DNA from: Thermomicrobiales bacterium
GTDB taxonomy: Bacteria > Chloroflexota > Chloroflexia > Thermomicrobiales > UBA6265
Assembly: GCA_019637585.1 (NCBI GenBank)
Contig: JAHBVL010000001.1
Location: forward strand, 741,947-805,946
Direction of reading: 5' to 3'
Length of the DNA: 64,000 nucleotides
This document shows, piece by piece, positions 52,035-60,688 of the stretch; within the stretch, counting starts at the first letter, position 1, and the number at the start of each line of letters is the position of its first letter. The position numbers and the translations under genes were made by a program. Under the pieces are notes generated by a model, which saw only the letters and a list, made by a program, of their open reading frames with translations, ran no database searches and was not told where the DNA came from.

Positions 52035-54020
52035 CTACAGCGGATCGACGAGATTCACACTGCGAATCCGGCGCTGGAACAAATACGCGATGACGGCGGG
52101 CGGAATAATGCCAACGATCGAGGCCGCCGCCAGTTCTGTTGGCATCGAAATCTGGAACAGCATCGATGGCAAGACCGGCGGATAGGTTTGCGCTTTCGAT
52201 CCGGCGGTCAGGAACTGGGCAAAGGCGAACTCGTTCCAGCAGACCATGAAGCTGATGGCGGTCGCGACGGCAATGCCGGGCCACGAAAGAGGCATGATGA
52301 CCTTGATGAAGGTGCGAATTCTGGTGTTGCCGTCGACCCGGGCGGCCGCCTCAACGGTGCGCGGCAGCGAGGAGAAGAAGCTGGTCAGCACCCAGACGAT
52401 CATGGGGATCGTGAGCGTGAAGTAGATGATGATCAAACCGCGCAGCGACCCCTGCAGTCCCGTTTTCGTGTAGAGATAGAAGAAGGGGATGACGATCGAA
52501 ATCGGCGGATAGGAACGGGTCGCCAGGATGGTGAAGAGCAGGGGTGTTTTGCCTTTGAAATTCAGCCGTCCGAGCGCGTATGACACCGGCAAGGCGACCA
52601 GCATCGTCAATGCCGTGACCACGATCGCCAGAATCGTGCTGTTGATGAATCCTTGCCGCAGCGCCGGCGCCTGACCGATGGGCAGGAGCGGCTCTCCAGA
52701 CGGGCCGGTCGATTCTCCGCCGAAAATCCGGATGAAGTTGCTGAGCGTCGGCTCGTGCGGGAAGAGATGCGTGGGCAGCGTCAGCAGCTCGGTCTTGAAC
52801 ATGAGGGACATGTTCAGCATCCAGTAGATCGGCACCAGGGTCCAGACGAGGAGCACCAGCGCCGCGAAGTAGATCAACACCTTGCGGGGCCGTTCGCCTG
52901 AGCGGATCAGGAACGCGGCAACCAGCGCAACGGCAGCGATGATCAGGATGAAGCCGGCGATGATCAGGACCATGTCCATGTAGTTGACGACCGCATAGCC
53001 GAGGACCAGCAGCGCGGCGGCGCCGACTGCCATGAGGAACACTCTCGCTCGTTTGGAAAATCCACCTTCCGCGAGAAGCTGTCCGTCGTCGGAAATCTGT
53101 TGCTTCCGCCGGTAGAAGAGCAGGAGAAAGTAGACCGTGGTGATGATCATGGTGAAGATCACCAGCAACCAACCGATGGCGGCGCCGTAGCCATATTGCC
53201 GCTTCTGGAATGTCTCCATATAGACCGCCCAGCTGAGGGTCGTAGAGACGTCGCCGGGGCCGCCGTTGGTCAGAAAGAAGACCGTGTCGAAGGCGCGCGC
53301 GGCTTCGACGGTGATCAGCACCATGATGATCAGAATCGACGTTTTGATGTAGGGGAAGACGACAAAGCGGAACCGGCCAAGAGGACCGAGCCGGTCGACT
53401 TTGGCCATCTTGTACTGGTCTTCGGGAATAACCTGCAATGTTGCGAGAATGAAATAGATGCCGAGCGGTGTGATCTGCCAGGCGTGGGCCAGTGCGACCC
53501 CGGGAACCGCCCAGCGTTCGCTCAGGAAGTTGAATGGCCGGTCGATGATATGCAATTTCAGCAGAATAGCGTTGAACATTCCCCATTCGGCGCTGTAGAG
53601 GTATCGCCAGACGATCGATGTCGCGTAGAGCGACACCGCCCAGGGAAGAATGACGATCGTCATCAGCACCGGCCGGCCGCGGAATTTCTCGTTCAGCAGG
53701 AGCGCCCCGCCGATCGATGCAGCCAGACTGAAAATCGTGACCAGAATCGTGTAATAGATGGTGATCCGGAATGCGTGGTGGACCTGATCGGAACTGAGCG
53801 CGTCACGGTAGTTCTGCAGCCCGACCGACTCTGTCGTGTTGAAGATCAGATCGATTCGCTGCAGGCTCATCCAGATCGAATAACCGAGGGGATAAACGAC
53901 GACCGCCAGCAGCACTACCAGCAGCGGCACAGTCAGCAGGAGGGCGAACTGCGTTTCGCTGAGGCGGGACGAACTCCACCTGCGGGGTATAGCTGGCGTC
54001 GGAGTGGGCATTTCGGCCAT
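52035..54020 (-). CDS. Fused MalF-like/MalG-like ABC permease
   Basis: A single 661-aa chain equivalent to two CUT1 permeases. Residues ~20-310 are MalF/UgpA-like (six segments; loop DQYKMAKVDRLGPLGRFRFVVFP near 210-232). About 330-390 is a linker with extra membrane helices (LMAVGAAALLVLGYAV, MVLIIAGFILIIAAVALVAAFL). 395-661 is MalG/UgpE-like, with a canonical VEAAARVDGNTRIRTFIKVIMP EAA loop. A natural fusion fixes the 1:1 ratio and replaces the usual malF-malG pair. It lies between the binding-protein and ATPase genes. There is no internal stop, and the hydrophobic pattern is continuous. Confidence 0.9.
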   Translation of the reverse strand: MAEMPTPTPAIPRRWSSSRLSETQFALLLTVPLLVVLLAVVVYPLGYSIWMSLQRIDLIFNTTESVGLQNYRDALSSDQVHHAFRITIYYTILVTIFSLAASIGGALLLNEKFRGRPVLMTIVILPWAVSLYATSIVWRYLYSAEWGMFNAILLKLHIIDRPFNFLSERWAVPGVALAHAWQITPLGIYFILATLQVIPEDQYKMAKVDRLGPLGRFRFVVFPYIKTSILIIMVLITVEAARAFDTVFFLTNGGPGDVSTTLSWAVYMETFQKRQYGYGAAIGWLLVIFTMIITTVYFLLLFYRRKQQISDDGQLLAEGGFSKRARVFLMAVGAAALLVLGYAVVNYMDMVLIIAGFILIIAAVALVAAFLIRSGERPRKVLIYFAALVLLVWTLVPIYWMLNMSLMFKTELLTLPTHLFPHEPTLSNFIRIFGGESTGPSGEPLLPIGQAPALRQGFINSTILAIVVTALTMLVALPVSYALGRLNFKGKTPLLFTILATRSYPPISIVIPFFYLYTKTGLQGSLRGLIIIYFTLTIPMIVWVLTSFFSSLPRTVEAAARVDGNTRIRTFIKVIMPLSWPGIAVATAISFMVCWNEFAFAQFLTAGSKAQTYPPVLPSMLFQISMPTELAAASIVGIIPPAVIAYLFQRRIRSVNLVDPL

Positions 54021-54125
54021 GAGACTTCCCGGTTCGCTGGATGAGGTAACAGAGACCCGCCGTCGCCACCATAGACGGCGGGTTGGGAGGCCCCGAAAGG
54101 GGCCTCCGTAGCGTCACATTGCTGT

Positions 54126-55586
54126 CTAGCTGGTGGCGTAGCGCTCGGCGAGCTCTTCGGCCAGCGACTTGAGATTAGCGTGCACTTCTTCCACCGGCGC
54201 CTGGCCGAGGATCGCCCGGGGCAGCTCGGTCATGGCGGTAGCGTTCCACTCTTCCCACCAGAAGGTCTGCCAGACCTTGGGGAACTGACCAGCGTTGAGG
54301 ATGCTGTTCAGTGCGTCGAGCGAAAGCGATTCGGGCATCCACGCTTCGTATGCAGCGATGACTTCCGGATCTTCGAGCACAGCGGTGTATCCCGAGTTAA
54401 GTGCGGCCTCAATGGCCCACCGCTTGGCGACGAAGAGCTGCTCGTCCTGATCCTGATAGCCGAAGAAGCCGCCCAGCCGGTACTTGCGGGCGAGTTTCTC
54501 GTCGCTGTCGTTCCGGTTCGGAACCGCGTAGATGCCTTCGTCGATCAGGCCCCATGGCTGCTCCGCCACCGGCACGGCGCTGAATTGACCGGCGAGCGGC
54601 GAGCGGTTCGGGTCGTTGAAGACCTTGAGGTCGTAGATCTGCTGCGGGCTGAAGGCATAGGTGCCCTGAGCGAAAGCGTCGATGTAGTCCGCTTCACCCA
54701 TGTTGAAGACCGTCTCAGAAACGACGCCTTCTTCGAGGAGCGCTCGCCAGTTGGCCAGGATGGCCAGCGTGTTGTCGTCGAAAACAGGAAGGTTGTTCTC
54801 GTCGAAGAGCACAGCGCCGGTGTTCAGGCACTCGAACAGATAGGCCCAGGACGGACCGAACCAGACGCCGGCGGTGAACCAGTGGGGCAGGAGCGGTGTT
54901 TCCGCGATGCCTTCTGCCTTGATCTGGCGCGCCTGATCGTAGAGCTCAGCCCAGGTCTTGGGATAGAGATCGGTGGTGATGCCCGCCTGCTCGAGAATCG
55001 AGTTGTTGGCGGCAATCGTGCCGCGGATCGAGACAAAGTAGGGCAGCCCGTAGAGCTGGTCGTTGATGGTCATCGACTCGAGAACGCCGGGATACATGGC
55101 GGCTTTGGCGTCCGCCGCGTTCCACCATCGCTCGTAATCGTGGACCCAGCCGGGAATCGACCAGCGATAGAGCGTGGCCGGGTTGGAGTAGGCCAGGTCG
55201 AGCGGCTGGTTGGAGATGTGGAAGTTCTCCATGATGCCGATGTAGTCGCCGGTCACGGTCTGATAGTCGGCGGTCTCGTTGTATGCCGCGTTGAACTTGC
55301 TGGTGTTGTCGATGACGATGTCGGGCAGGTAGTTCCAGCCGCGGAAGATGAGCGAGTCCGACGTGTCGGCATCTGGTCCGGGAGCGGAAAGCGCCGCGGC
55401 CTGGGCCACTGATTTGGTCAGCGAAAAGTGCGGCTGAGGAGCGGCGGCGACATCGCCCGCGTCGAGGTAGTTGATGATCGCCGGCGTGGCGACACCTGCC
55501 GCGGCTGCCCGCTTGATCAGATCGCGGCGGCTGAGAAGACCCCGCTGATACTCGGCGAACAACTGATAGATCGGTTTCCTGGCCAC
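54126..55586 (-). CDS. Extracellular solute-binding protein, family 1 (sugar-type)
   Basis: A 486-aa family 1 (CUT1) binding protein. Tat-like leader LLSRRDLIKRAAAAGVATPAII (~17-38). GTG start with AAAGGAG upstream. The mature part has the typical YNETADYQTVTGDYIGIMENF and the conserved late AYEAWMPESLSLDALNSIL. It is the first gene of the binding protein-fused permease-ATPase operon. The sequence gives no reliable ligand; the permease architecture suggests a sugar, glycerophosphate or related solute. Confidence 0.88.
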   Translation of the reverse strand: MARKPIYQLFAEYQRGLLSRRDLIKRAAAAGVATPAIINYLDAGDVAAAPQPHFSLTKSVAQAAALSAPGPDADTSDSLIFRGWNYLPDIVIDNTSKFNAAYNETADYQTVTGDYIGIMENFHISNQPLDLAYSNPATLYRWSIPGWVHDYERWWNAADAKAAMYPGVLESMTINDQLYGLPYFVSIRGTIAANNSILEQAGITTDLYPKTWAELYDQARQIKAEGIAETPLLPHWFTAGVWFGPSWAYLFECLNTGAVLFDENNLPVFDDNTLAILANWRALLEEGVVSETVFNMGEADYIDAFAQGTYAFSPQQIYDLKVFNDPNRSPLAGQFSAVPVAEQPWGLIDEGIYAVPNRNDSDEKLARKYRLGGFFGYQDQDEQLFVAKRWAIEAALNSGYTAVLEDPEVIAAYEAWMPESLSLDALNSILNAGQFPKVWQTFWWEEWNATAMTELPRAILGQAPVEEVHANLKSLAEELAERYATS

Positions 55587-55778
55587 GTGTTTCTCCTTTG
55601 TTTCACTCGGACTCTGGTTGTCGTGTCACCAGAGCGATACGGGTGCGTCCATAGGATCGTCCAGAAACTGGCTCTACTGCGGCTTTGCGGTGCGCCTCCT
55701 TTGCATGGCTGCTTCAGTTCAGTCAGTGTGCGTCTCTGCGACAGCATTGCGCAATCTTGGAAAAGCTGCAAGGTGGTG

Positions 55779-56135
55779 CTAGCCGACGCTGCGGTTGAAG
55801 CGTTCGATAGCGCCCATCAGCTCCTGGAGAATGGCTTCCTGCTCGTCTTCTTCGGCGTTCAGCACGCAACCGCGGATGTGGTCTTCCAGGATGACCAACC
55901 CGGTGGCTCGCAGGCCGGCGACGATGGCCGAAATCTGGGTCAGGATGTCGACGCAGTACTTCTCGTCCTCGACCATCTTCTGGACGCCGCGGACCTGCCC
56001 CTCGATCCGGCGCAGCCGGCGCAGGATTTTCTGCTGGTCGACTTCGTAGGAGGGGCCGTGGCGGTGATGAGTCTGGCAGCAAGCCTGGTCTGCGGGTTCG
56101 ATGATGTCGATTGTGGGTGCGGTTTGTGTTTCCAT
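55779..56135 (-). CDS. CsoR/DUF156 family metal-sensing repressor
   Basis: A 118-aa all-helical DNA-binding sensor. The metal-site triad Cys61 (EKYCVDIL), His86 and Cys90 (EDHIRGC) matches Cu(I)-sensing CsoR. The extended N-terminus with a CC-x2-HH-x-H stretch (ACCQTHHRH) is unusual and could be a second metal site. The ATG is 37 bases from the divergent GDPD gene start, so a shared control region is only a few dozen bases long. No copper exporter gene is next to it. Confidence 0.88.
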   Translation of the reverse strand: METQTAPTIDIIEPADQACCQTHHRHGPSYEVDQQKILRRLRRIEGQVRGVQKMVEDEKYCVDILTQISAIVAGLRATGLVILEDHIRGCVLNAEEDEQEAILQELMGAIERFNRSVG

Positions 56136-56172
56136 TATGGAAGAATAGCATCCGCCTCCCGGCAGGTACGTG

Positions 56173-57069
56173 ATGATTTCCTCTTCGTCTCATGGCCAGC
56201 ACGCTTTTCGCCACCGCCGCATCCAGCGGATTGTGGCGCTCGGTATGTTGCTGGTCATTCTGGTCAATGCCGGCTTTCTGGGGTTCAACCTCTTCTTTCC
56301 CGATCCAGTGAGCCGCTTGACCGAAGGGGTGATTCCTCGCCAGTACTACAGTCAGTTCGATGCCGACCCGCTCCCCTCCTATGACGGCACCTATGGGATC
56401 GGACACAACACCGGCGACTCGATCGACAAGATCACGGCCGCCATCGAAGCGGGCGCCCAGGGAATCGAGATCGACGTGATCGCCTACCGGGGCGATCTCT
56501 ATGCCCGGCACAATCTGCCGGTGACCGTGTTCGGGGAATTCGGTTTCCGGCCGGTCAAGCTGGAGGAAGCCTGGGAAGCCGCGACGACCGAGGTCGTGCA
56601 GCTCGATCTCAAGGACACATCGGTCAGTTTTCTGAACAATCTCTCCCGTTTTCTCGATCGCCACCAGGAAGACAAGAGAATCGTGCTCGTGTCATCGTGG
56701 GATCTCGACGTTCTGCGCTCCATCCAGGAATCGAATCCCTGGGTGGGCAGACTGCTGAGCATCGGTTCGCAGGAGCAGTTCGACTCGGTGCTGGTCAGCT
56801 ATGACGAGATTCAGCAGAACCGCCTGATCAATGGGGTCACGATCAGGCACGATCTGCTCGATGCCCCGACCGTGTTCTGGCTCAAGGAACGGACGTTGCT
56901 CATCTTTGCCTGGACCGTGGAGAGTCTTTCACGAGTCAATGAGCTCACCCTCCTCGGTATCGACGCCGTGGTCACCGACAATCTGGCCATCCTCAATCTC
57001 CTCCGGGCCAGGCAGGAAAGCGAGCTCCTGGCGACGCCGGAGGCGCTCGCTTCGCCAGCTGCTCCCTGA
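56173..57069 (+). CDS. Glycerophosphodiester phosphodiesterase family protein
   Basis: A 298-aa GDPD-type TIM-barrel protein anchored by one N-terminal membrane segment (IVALGMLLVILVNAGFLGFNLFF). Active-site traces: GHNTGDSIDKITAAIEAGAQGIEIDVIAYRGDLYARHN, where the first His, the Glu-x-Asp pair and the second His match the GDPD metal/acid-base set. The extracytoplasmic domain would cleave glycerophosphodiesters. The start is at ATG 56173 (a GTG one codon earlier is possible). Its 3' end overlaps the convergent LapA-like gene by 141 bases. Confidence 0.85.
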   Translation: MISSSSHGQHAFRHRRIQRIVALGMLLVILVNAGFLGFNLFFPDPVSRLTEGVIPRQYYSQFDADPLPSYDGTYGIGHNTGDSIDKITAAIEAGAQGIEIDVIAYRGDLYARHNLPVTVFGEFGFRPVKLEEAWEAATTEVVQLDLKDTSVSFLNNLSRFLDRHQEDKRIVLVSSWDLDVLRSIQESNPWVGRLLSIGSQEQFDSVLVSYDEIQQNRLINGVTIRHDLLDAPTVFWLKERTLLIFAWTVESLSRVNELTLLGIDAVVTDNLAILNLLRARQESELLATPEALASPAAP

Positions 57070-57309
57070 CCAGCCGATACAGGCTCCCAGCAGCGCCGCG
57101 ATCAGCAACGCGGTGCCCAGCCGCATGCTGCGTTCTTCGAGGGTGGAAAAGAGGTAGTTGATCCGGACGTTGATCACGATCGGGTTTTGCACGATCAGGA
57201 ACGAGAGCACGCTCAGCAGCACCGCGATCGTGACGATCCGGAGCAGACCGCGTGGGGAATTGGCTGCGTCTTCCCAGACTTCCTGAATTCGATGCCAGCG
57301 TTGCTTCAT
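56929..57309 (-). CDS. LapA-like two-helix membrane protein (convergent overlap)
   Basis: A 126-aa protein with two hydrophobic segments (GLLRIVTIAVLLSVLSFLIVQN and GTALLIAALLGACIGW) around a short loop (PIVINVRINYLFSTLEER), the pattern of LapA/DUF1049 membrane proteins. The C-terminal ~50 residues are acidic and unlike the family; they are read from DNA that also encodes the GDPD C-terminus on the other strand, a 141-base overlap. Start taken at ATG 57309 with AGGATGAGG just upstream. The overlap makes the exact 3' end uncertain. Confidence 0.65.
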   Translation of the reverse strand: MKQRWHRIQEVWEDAANSPRGLLRIVTIAVLLSVLSFLIVQNPIVINVRINYLFSTLEERSMRLGTALLIAALLGACIGWSGSSWRSERLRRRQELAFLPGPEEIEDGQIVGDHGVDTEEGELIDS

Positions 57310-57489
57310 CCTCATCCTGCCGCGATTGTGCGTCGCCAGCCTACTGGCAAGAGGATAGCGGGCGCCGGGCGCTCGCCTCGCCAGAAGGTGTGGAATCACG
57401 CTACGCTGTAGCAGGAGACGGGGCTTGTCGGCATCTTCGGTGCGGTAAATCGACTTTAGCGCCGTTTGAACCATTCCCTAGGGAGCGTT

Positions 57490-59808
57490 GTGAACCCGTT
57501 AGTTGTGGTCATCCTGGTCAGCCTGGCGGCTGCGCCCACTACGGCGCTAGCCGGATTTTGGCGACCTCGATGGGCTGGTCCGGTGGCTCTGGCGGGCACC
57601 GCGCTGGCCTTCGCCGCGGCGCTCTGGAACTGGCACTCGCCCGGCGCGACGGTCGATCGGGAATGGGCTCCGACCTGGGGTCTGCGATTGCATGTCCAAT
57701 CGGACGGATTGGCCGCGGTCTACTCCCTGCTGGCCACCGGCATTGGATTGGCGGTGGTGCTCTACGCCCTGGCCTACATACCGTCCCACCTTCATCATCA
57801 GCACCGGGATGACGGAGATGCGACTCGTTTTTTTGCGTTTCTGCTCCTCTTCATGGGGGCGATGGTTGGTCTCGTTCACGCCCAGGATCTCTTTCTGATC
57901 TTCCTCTTCTGGGATCTGACGGCGATCGCCTCCTATTTCCTGATCGGATATGACAGACAGCGGAGAGAAGCGCGAATTTCGGCCATCATGGCCTTGCAGA
58001 TCACCTGCGTCAGCGCGATCGGCTTTCTCATCGGGTCGCTCATGCTCGGCGAGCGATTCGGCACGTATCAGCTTCCCGAATTGATCGCCCAGGTGGAATC
58101 CAGCCGCTACGTGACCGTGGCGATGGCGTTCATGCTGATCGCGGCGCTGGCCAAGAGCGCCCAGGCGCCCGCTCACTTCTGGCTCCCCCGGGCGATGGCG
58201 GCTCCCACGCCGGTTTCCGCCTATCTCCACTCGGCGGCCATGGTGGCGGCGGGTGTCTTCCTGATCGGCAGAATCTACCCGCTGATTGCCCTGAGCGATC
58301 TCCTGCTCGATGTGCTGACGATCGCCGGCGCTGCGTCCATTCTGGTCGGCGGCATTCTGGCGTTGTCGCGGGATAACCTGAAGCAGCTGCTCGCCTATTC
58401 CACGATCTCCCAGTACGGCTATGTCGTGCTGATGTTCGGCATCGGCGGGGCGTATGGGGTTGGCGCGGCCTCCTTCTACGTGCTCGCTCATGGCGTTTGC
58501 AAATGCGCGCTCTTTCTGACGGCGGGAGCCGTCTCGGAAGCGACCGATCAGCGCGAGCTCTCCAATCTCGGCGGTCTCTGGCGACACTATCCCCTGCTGG
58601 CGGTGGCTTCGGGGGTGGCGGCGGCCGCGCTGGCGGGTCTTCCCCTGACCATTGGCTGGTTCAAGGACGAGCTCTTTTTCAATGCGGCAGTGGATGACGG
58701 CTTCCCGGCCACGCTGATGGCGATGATTGCCGCCACGCTGACGTTTGCCTATATGGGACGGTTCTGGCTGGGAATCTTCGCCGGGCCGGATCGTGGCGCC
58801 GGGCGGTCGATATCACCATTGCTGGTCTGGCCAATCGTCGCTCTGGCGGTCGTCGCTGTTGTCGGTGGAATCGTGACCGGACCATTCGTGCGCCTGGCTG
58901 CCGCGGCGGCATCGGCGACGCTGGGCCGGGATGTCGACCTCCACGTTGGCTATGCCATCAACACGGAGGCGAAGATCGCGCTTGTGGTCTTTGCGTCAGG
59001 GGCGATCCTGGTTGCCACCTATCGATTCTGGCGAGAGTTCCCGGTCACCATCGCCATTCTGGGAGCTGTGGTGGGCCCGGACCGGATCTACTCGTCGGTG
59101 ATCAATGGGTTGAACCGGCTGTCCGACCGGATCCACTGGATCGAAGTGCGCGACCTGCGGAGCCGGGTTGCGTCCGTCCTGGCGCCCGCAGCCGTGCTCT
59201 TTGTCGTTTCACTGGTGATGACCCGATTCACCGGACCGTTTCGGACCGGCGACCTCAAATCCGGGGATGGGCCGATCGTACTCATGCTCATCCTGATCGG
59301 CATTGCAGCGCTGACAGCGGCCGCGCCCCGCAATCACTTTTCGATGGTGCTGGCATTGTCCGGGGTCGGCTACGGTCTGGCGGTTGTCTACTCCCTGCTC
59401 AGGGCTCCCGATGTGGCCATCGTGGCGGTGCTGATCGAGACGATTCTCAGTCTGCTGGTTTTTGGTTTCCTGGCGCTCCTCCCTGCCGATGTCGATCCGG
59501 CTGAGGTCATTCCGGTCGACGATCCGGAGCAACAGGCGCAGGAGGATCACGCATTGCGCGACGCAGGTCTGGCGATCAGCGCCGGGGCATTTGCGTTCGT
59601 CGTTGCCTGGGGGGTGATGTCTCGTCCGGCCGCTCTGGAGAGCGTCATCGCGGAACATGTCGCGCTCACCCCCGATGCGCACGGATCGGATGTGGTCACC
59701 ACCATCCTGGCCGACTTCCGCGGATTCGATACCGCCGGCGAGATCACGGTGCTCGGCATTGCCTTCCTGGGGGCCGCGACCCTCCTGCGGCGGAGGGTCG
59801 CCAGATGA
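57490..59808 (+). CDS. mrpA: Mrp Na+/H+ antiporter subunit A
   Basis: The large subunit of the Mrp complex, 772 aa, containing the MrpA core (residues 1-530) plus C-terminal MbhD- and MbhE-like parts (ILIGIAALTAAAPRNHFSMVLALSGVGYG ...; ILADFRGFDTAGEITVLGIAFLG). The core resembles NuoL: FLFWDLTAIASYFLIGYD, KSAQAPAHFWLPRAMAAPTPVSAYLHSAAMVAAGVFLI. Lys222 of KSAQ is kept. The usual Glu of the WEL motif is Asp142 here, and the MVKAG lysine is Ala253. GTG start at 57490 with GGGAG 6 bases ahead. First gene of mrpABCDEFG, in a sequential complete operon. Confidence 0.92.
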   Translation: MNPLVVVILVSLAAAPTTALAGFWRPRWAGPVALAGTALAFAAALWNWHSPGATVDREWAPTWGLRLHVQSDGLAAVYSLLATGIGLAVVLYALAYIPSHLHHQHRDDGDATRFFAFLLLFMGAMVGLVHAQDLFLIFLFWDLTAIASYFLIGYDRQRREARISAIMALQITCVSAIGFLIGSLMLGERFGTYQLPELIAQVESSRYVTVAMAFMLIAALAKSAQAPAHFWLPRAMAAPTPVSAYLHSAAMVAAGVFLIGRIYPLIALSDLLLDVLTIAGAASILVGGILALSRDNLKQLLAYSTISQYGYVVLMFGIGGAYGVGAASFYVLAHGVCKCALFLTAGAVSEATDQRELSNLGGLWRHYPLLAVASGVAAAALAGLPLTIGWFKDELFFNAAVDDGFPATLMAMIAATLTFAYMGRFWLGIFAGPDRGAGRSISPLLVWPIVALAVVAVVGGIVTGPFVRLAAAAASATLGRDVDLHVGYAINTEAKIALVVFASGAILVATYRFWREFPVTIAILGAVVGPDRIYSSVINGLNRLSDRIHWIEVRDLRSRVASVLAPAAVLFVVSLVMTRFTGPFRTGDLKSGDGPIVLMLILIGIAALTAAAPRNHFSMVLALSGVGYGLAVVYSLLRAPDVAIVAVLIETILSLLVFGFLALLPADVDPAEVIPVDDPEQQAQEDHALRDAGLAISAGAFAFVVAWGVMSRPAALESVIAEHVALTPDAHGSDVVTTILADFRGFDTAGEITVLGIAFLGAATLLRRRVAR

Positions 59809-60239
59809 GCATCATGGCCCAGTTCGCGGCCCGCGTGTTGCTGATGCCAATCTGGATGGTGGCCTTCGCCATGCTGGTGAAGGGGTACGTCGACACGGGG
59901 GATGGATTCAGCGCCGGGGTGGTCGCGTCGCTGGCGGTGCTGATGCAGTACCTGGTGTTCGGCGTCAAGCAGGCTGAATCCTTCTGGATTGTGCGGAAGG
60001 CCCGTTTGCTGGCGGCCATCGGTCTGCTCATCGCTGTTGGCGTGGCGTTTGTTCCCGTTTTTCTCGGTGATTCGATCATGACGCACTATCCGCGCCCCGA
60101 CCGCGATGTCATCCACCTTGGAGCGCTCGAGCTGATCACCGCTATGTTGTTCGATGTCGGCGTCTTTCTGCTTGTCATCGGGTTCTGCACCTCCGCGATC
60201 GACCTGATCGCCCACTCGGCCTCCCGGAGAACGCCATGA
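59805..60239 (+). CDS. mrpB: Mrp antiporter subunit B
   Basis: A 144-aa subunit with four membrane segments (LLMPIWMVAFAMLVKGYV; GVVASLAVLMQYLVFG; LLAAIGLLIAVGVAFVPVFLG; LELITAMLFDVGVFLLVIGFCT). GYVDTGDGFSAGVVAS resembles the MnhB signature (GHxxPGGGFxGG) with substitutions. ATGA overlap with mrpA; its stop overlaps mrpC. It is part of the cation-transport module. Confidence 0.9.
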   Translation: MSIMAQFAARVLLMPIWMVAFAMLVKGYVDTGDGFSAGVVASLAVLMQYLVFGVKQAESFWIVRKARLLAAIGLLIAVGVAFVPVFLGDSIMTHYPRPDRDVIHLGALELITAMLFDVGVFLLVIGFCTSAIDLIAHSASRRTP

Positions 60240-60688
60240 CCATGATGTTCGCCCTGGCGATTGCCGTGTTGTTCGCTGCGGGGTGCTATCTGCTGCTGAA
60301 ACCAGATTTCGTCAAGATTCTGGGCGGCATCATCCTGATATCGAATGCCGCGATTCTGTTCATCATGGCGGCCGGGCTGTCGCGAGGGCGTGAAGCGATT
60401 TACCCGATCGAGCCGGGGCAGAGGGTCTCCGATCCTCTCGTGCAGTCGATGGCGCTGACGGCGATCGTCATCAGTTTTGGCGTCTCGGCGTTGATGATCG
60501 GCATGATCTATCGCGTCTATATGGCGCACCGGTCGATCGACGTCGAGCTGATCTCCGATATCGAAGAGCGTGAGGTCCAGATCGAGGAAGAGGAACGGCT
60601 CGACCAGTCGATCGATGCGATGCCCGACCGGGAAGAGACGGTTGCCGATCCCGCGGCGGAACGCGAACCGCAGGCGGTGGCGACATGA
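60236..60688 (+). CDS. mrpC: Mrp antiporter subunit C
   Basis: A 150-aa NuoK-like subunit with three membrane segments, including GCYLLLKPDFVKILGGIILISNAAILFIM and DPLVQSMALTAIVISFGVSALMIGMIYRV (MrpC signature 'DPLPQALVLTAIVI'). The last ~50 residues form a highly acidic, charged tail (SDIEEREVQIEEEERLDQ), longer than in many MrpC proteins. ATGA overlaps on both sides show translational coupling in the operon. Confidence 0.92.
   Translation: MTMMFALAIAVLFAAGCYLLLKPDFVKILGGIILISNAAILFIMAAGLSRGREAIYPIEPGQRVSDPLVQSMALTAIVISFGVSALMIGMIYRVYMAHRSIDVELISDIEEREVQIEEEERLDQSIDAMPDREETVADPAAEREPQAVAT

Noticed and set aside
50872..52284. ABC ATPase start at 52284.
   Set aside because: The extra 92 residues overlap the permease gene in another frame and carry no family sequence; the ATG at 52008 starts just before the conserved N-terminal region.
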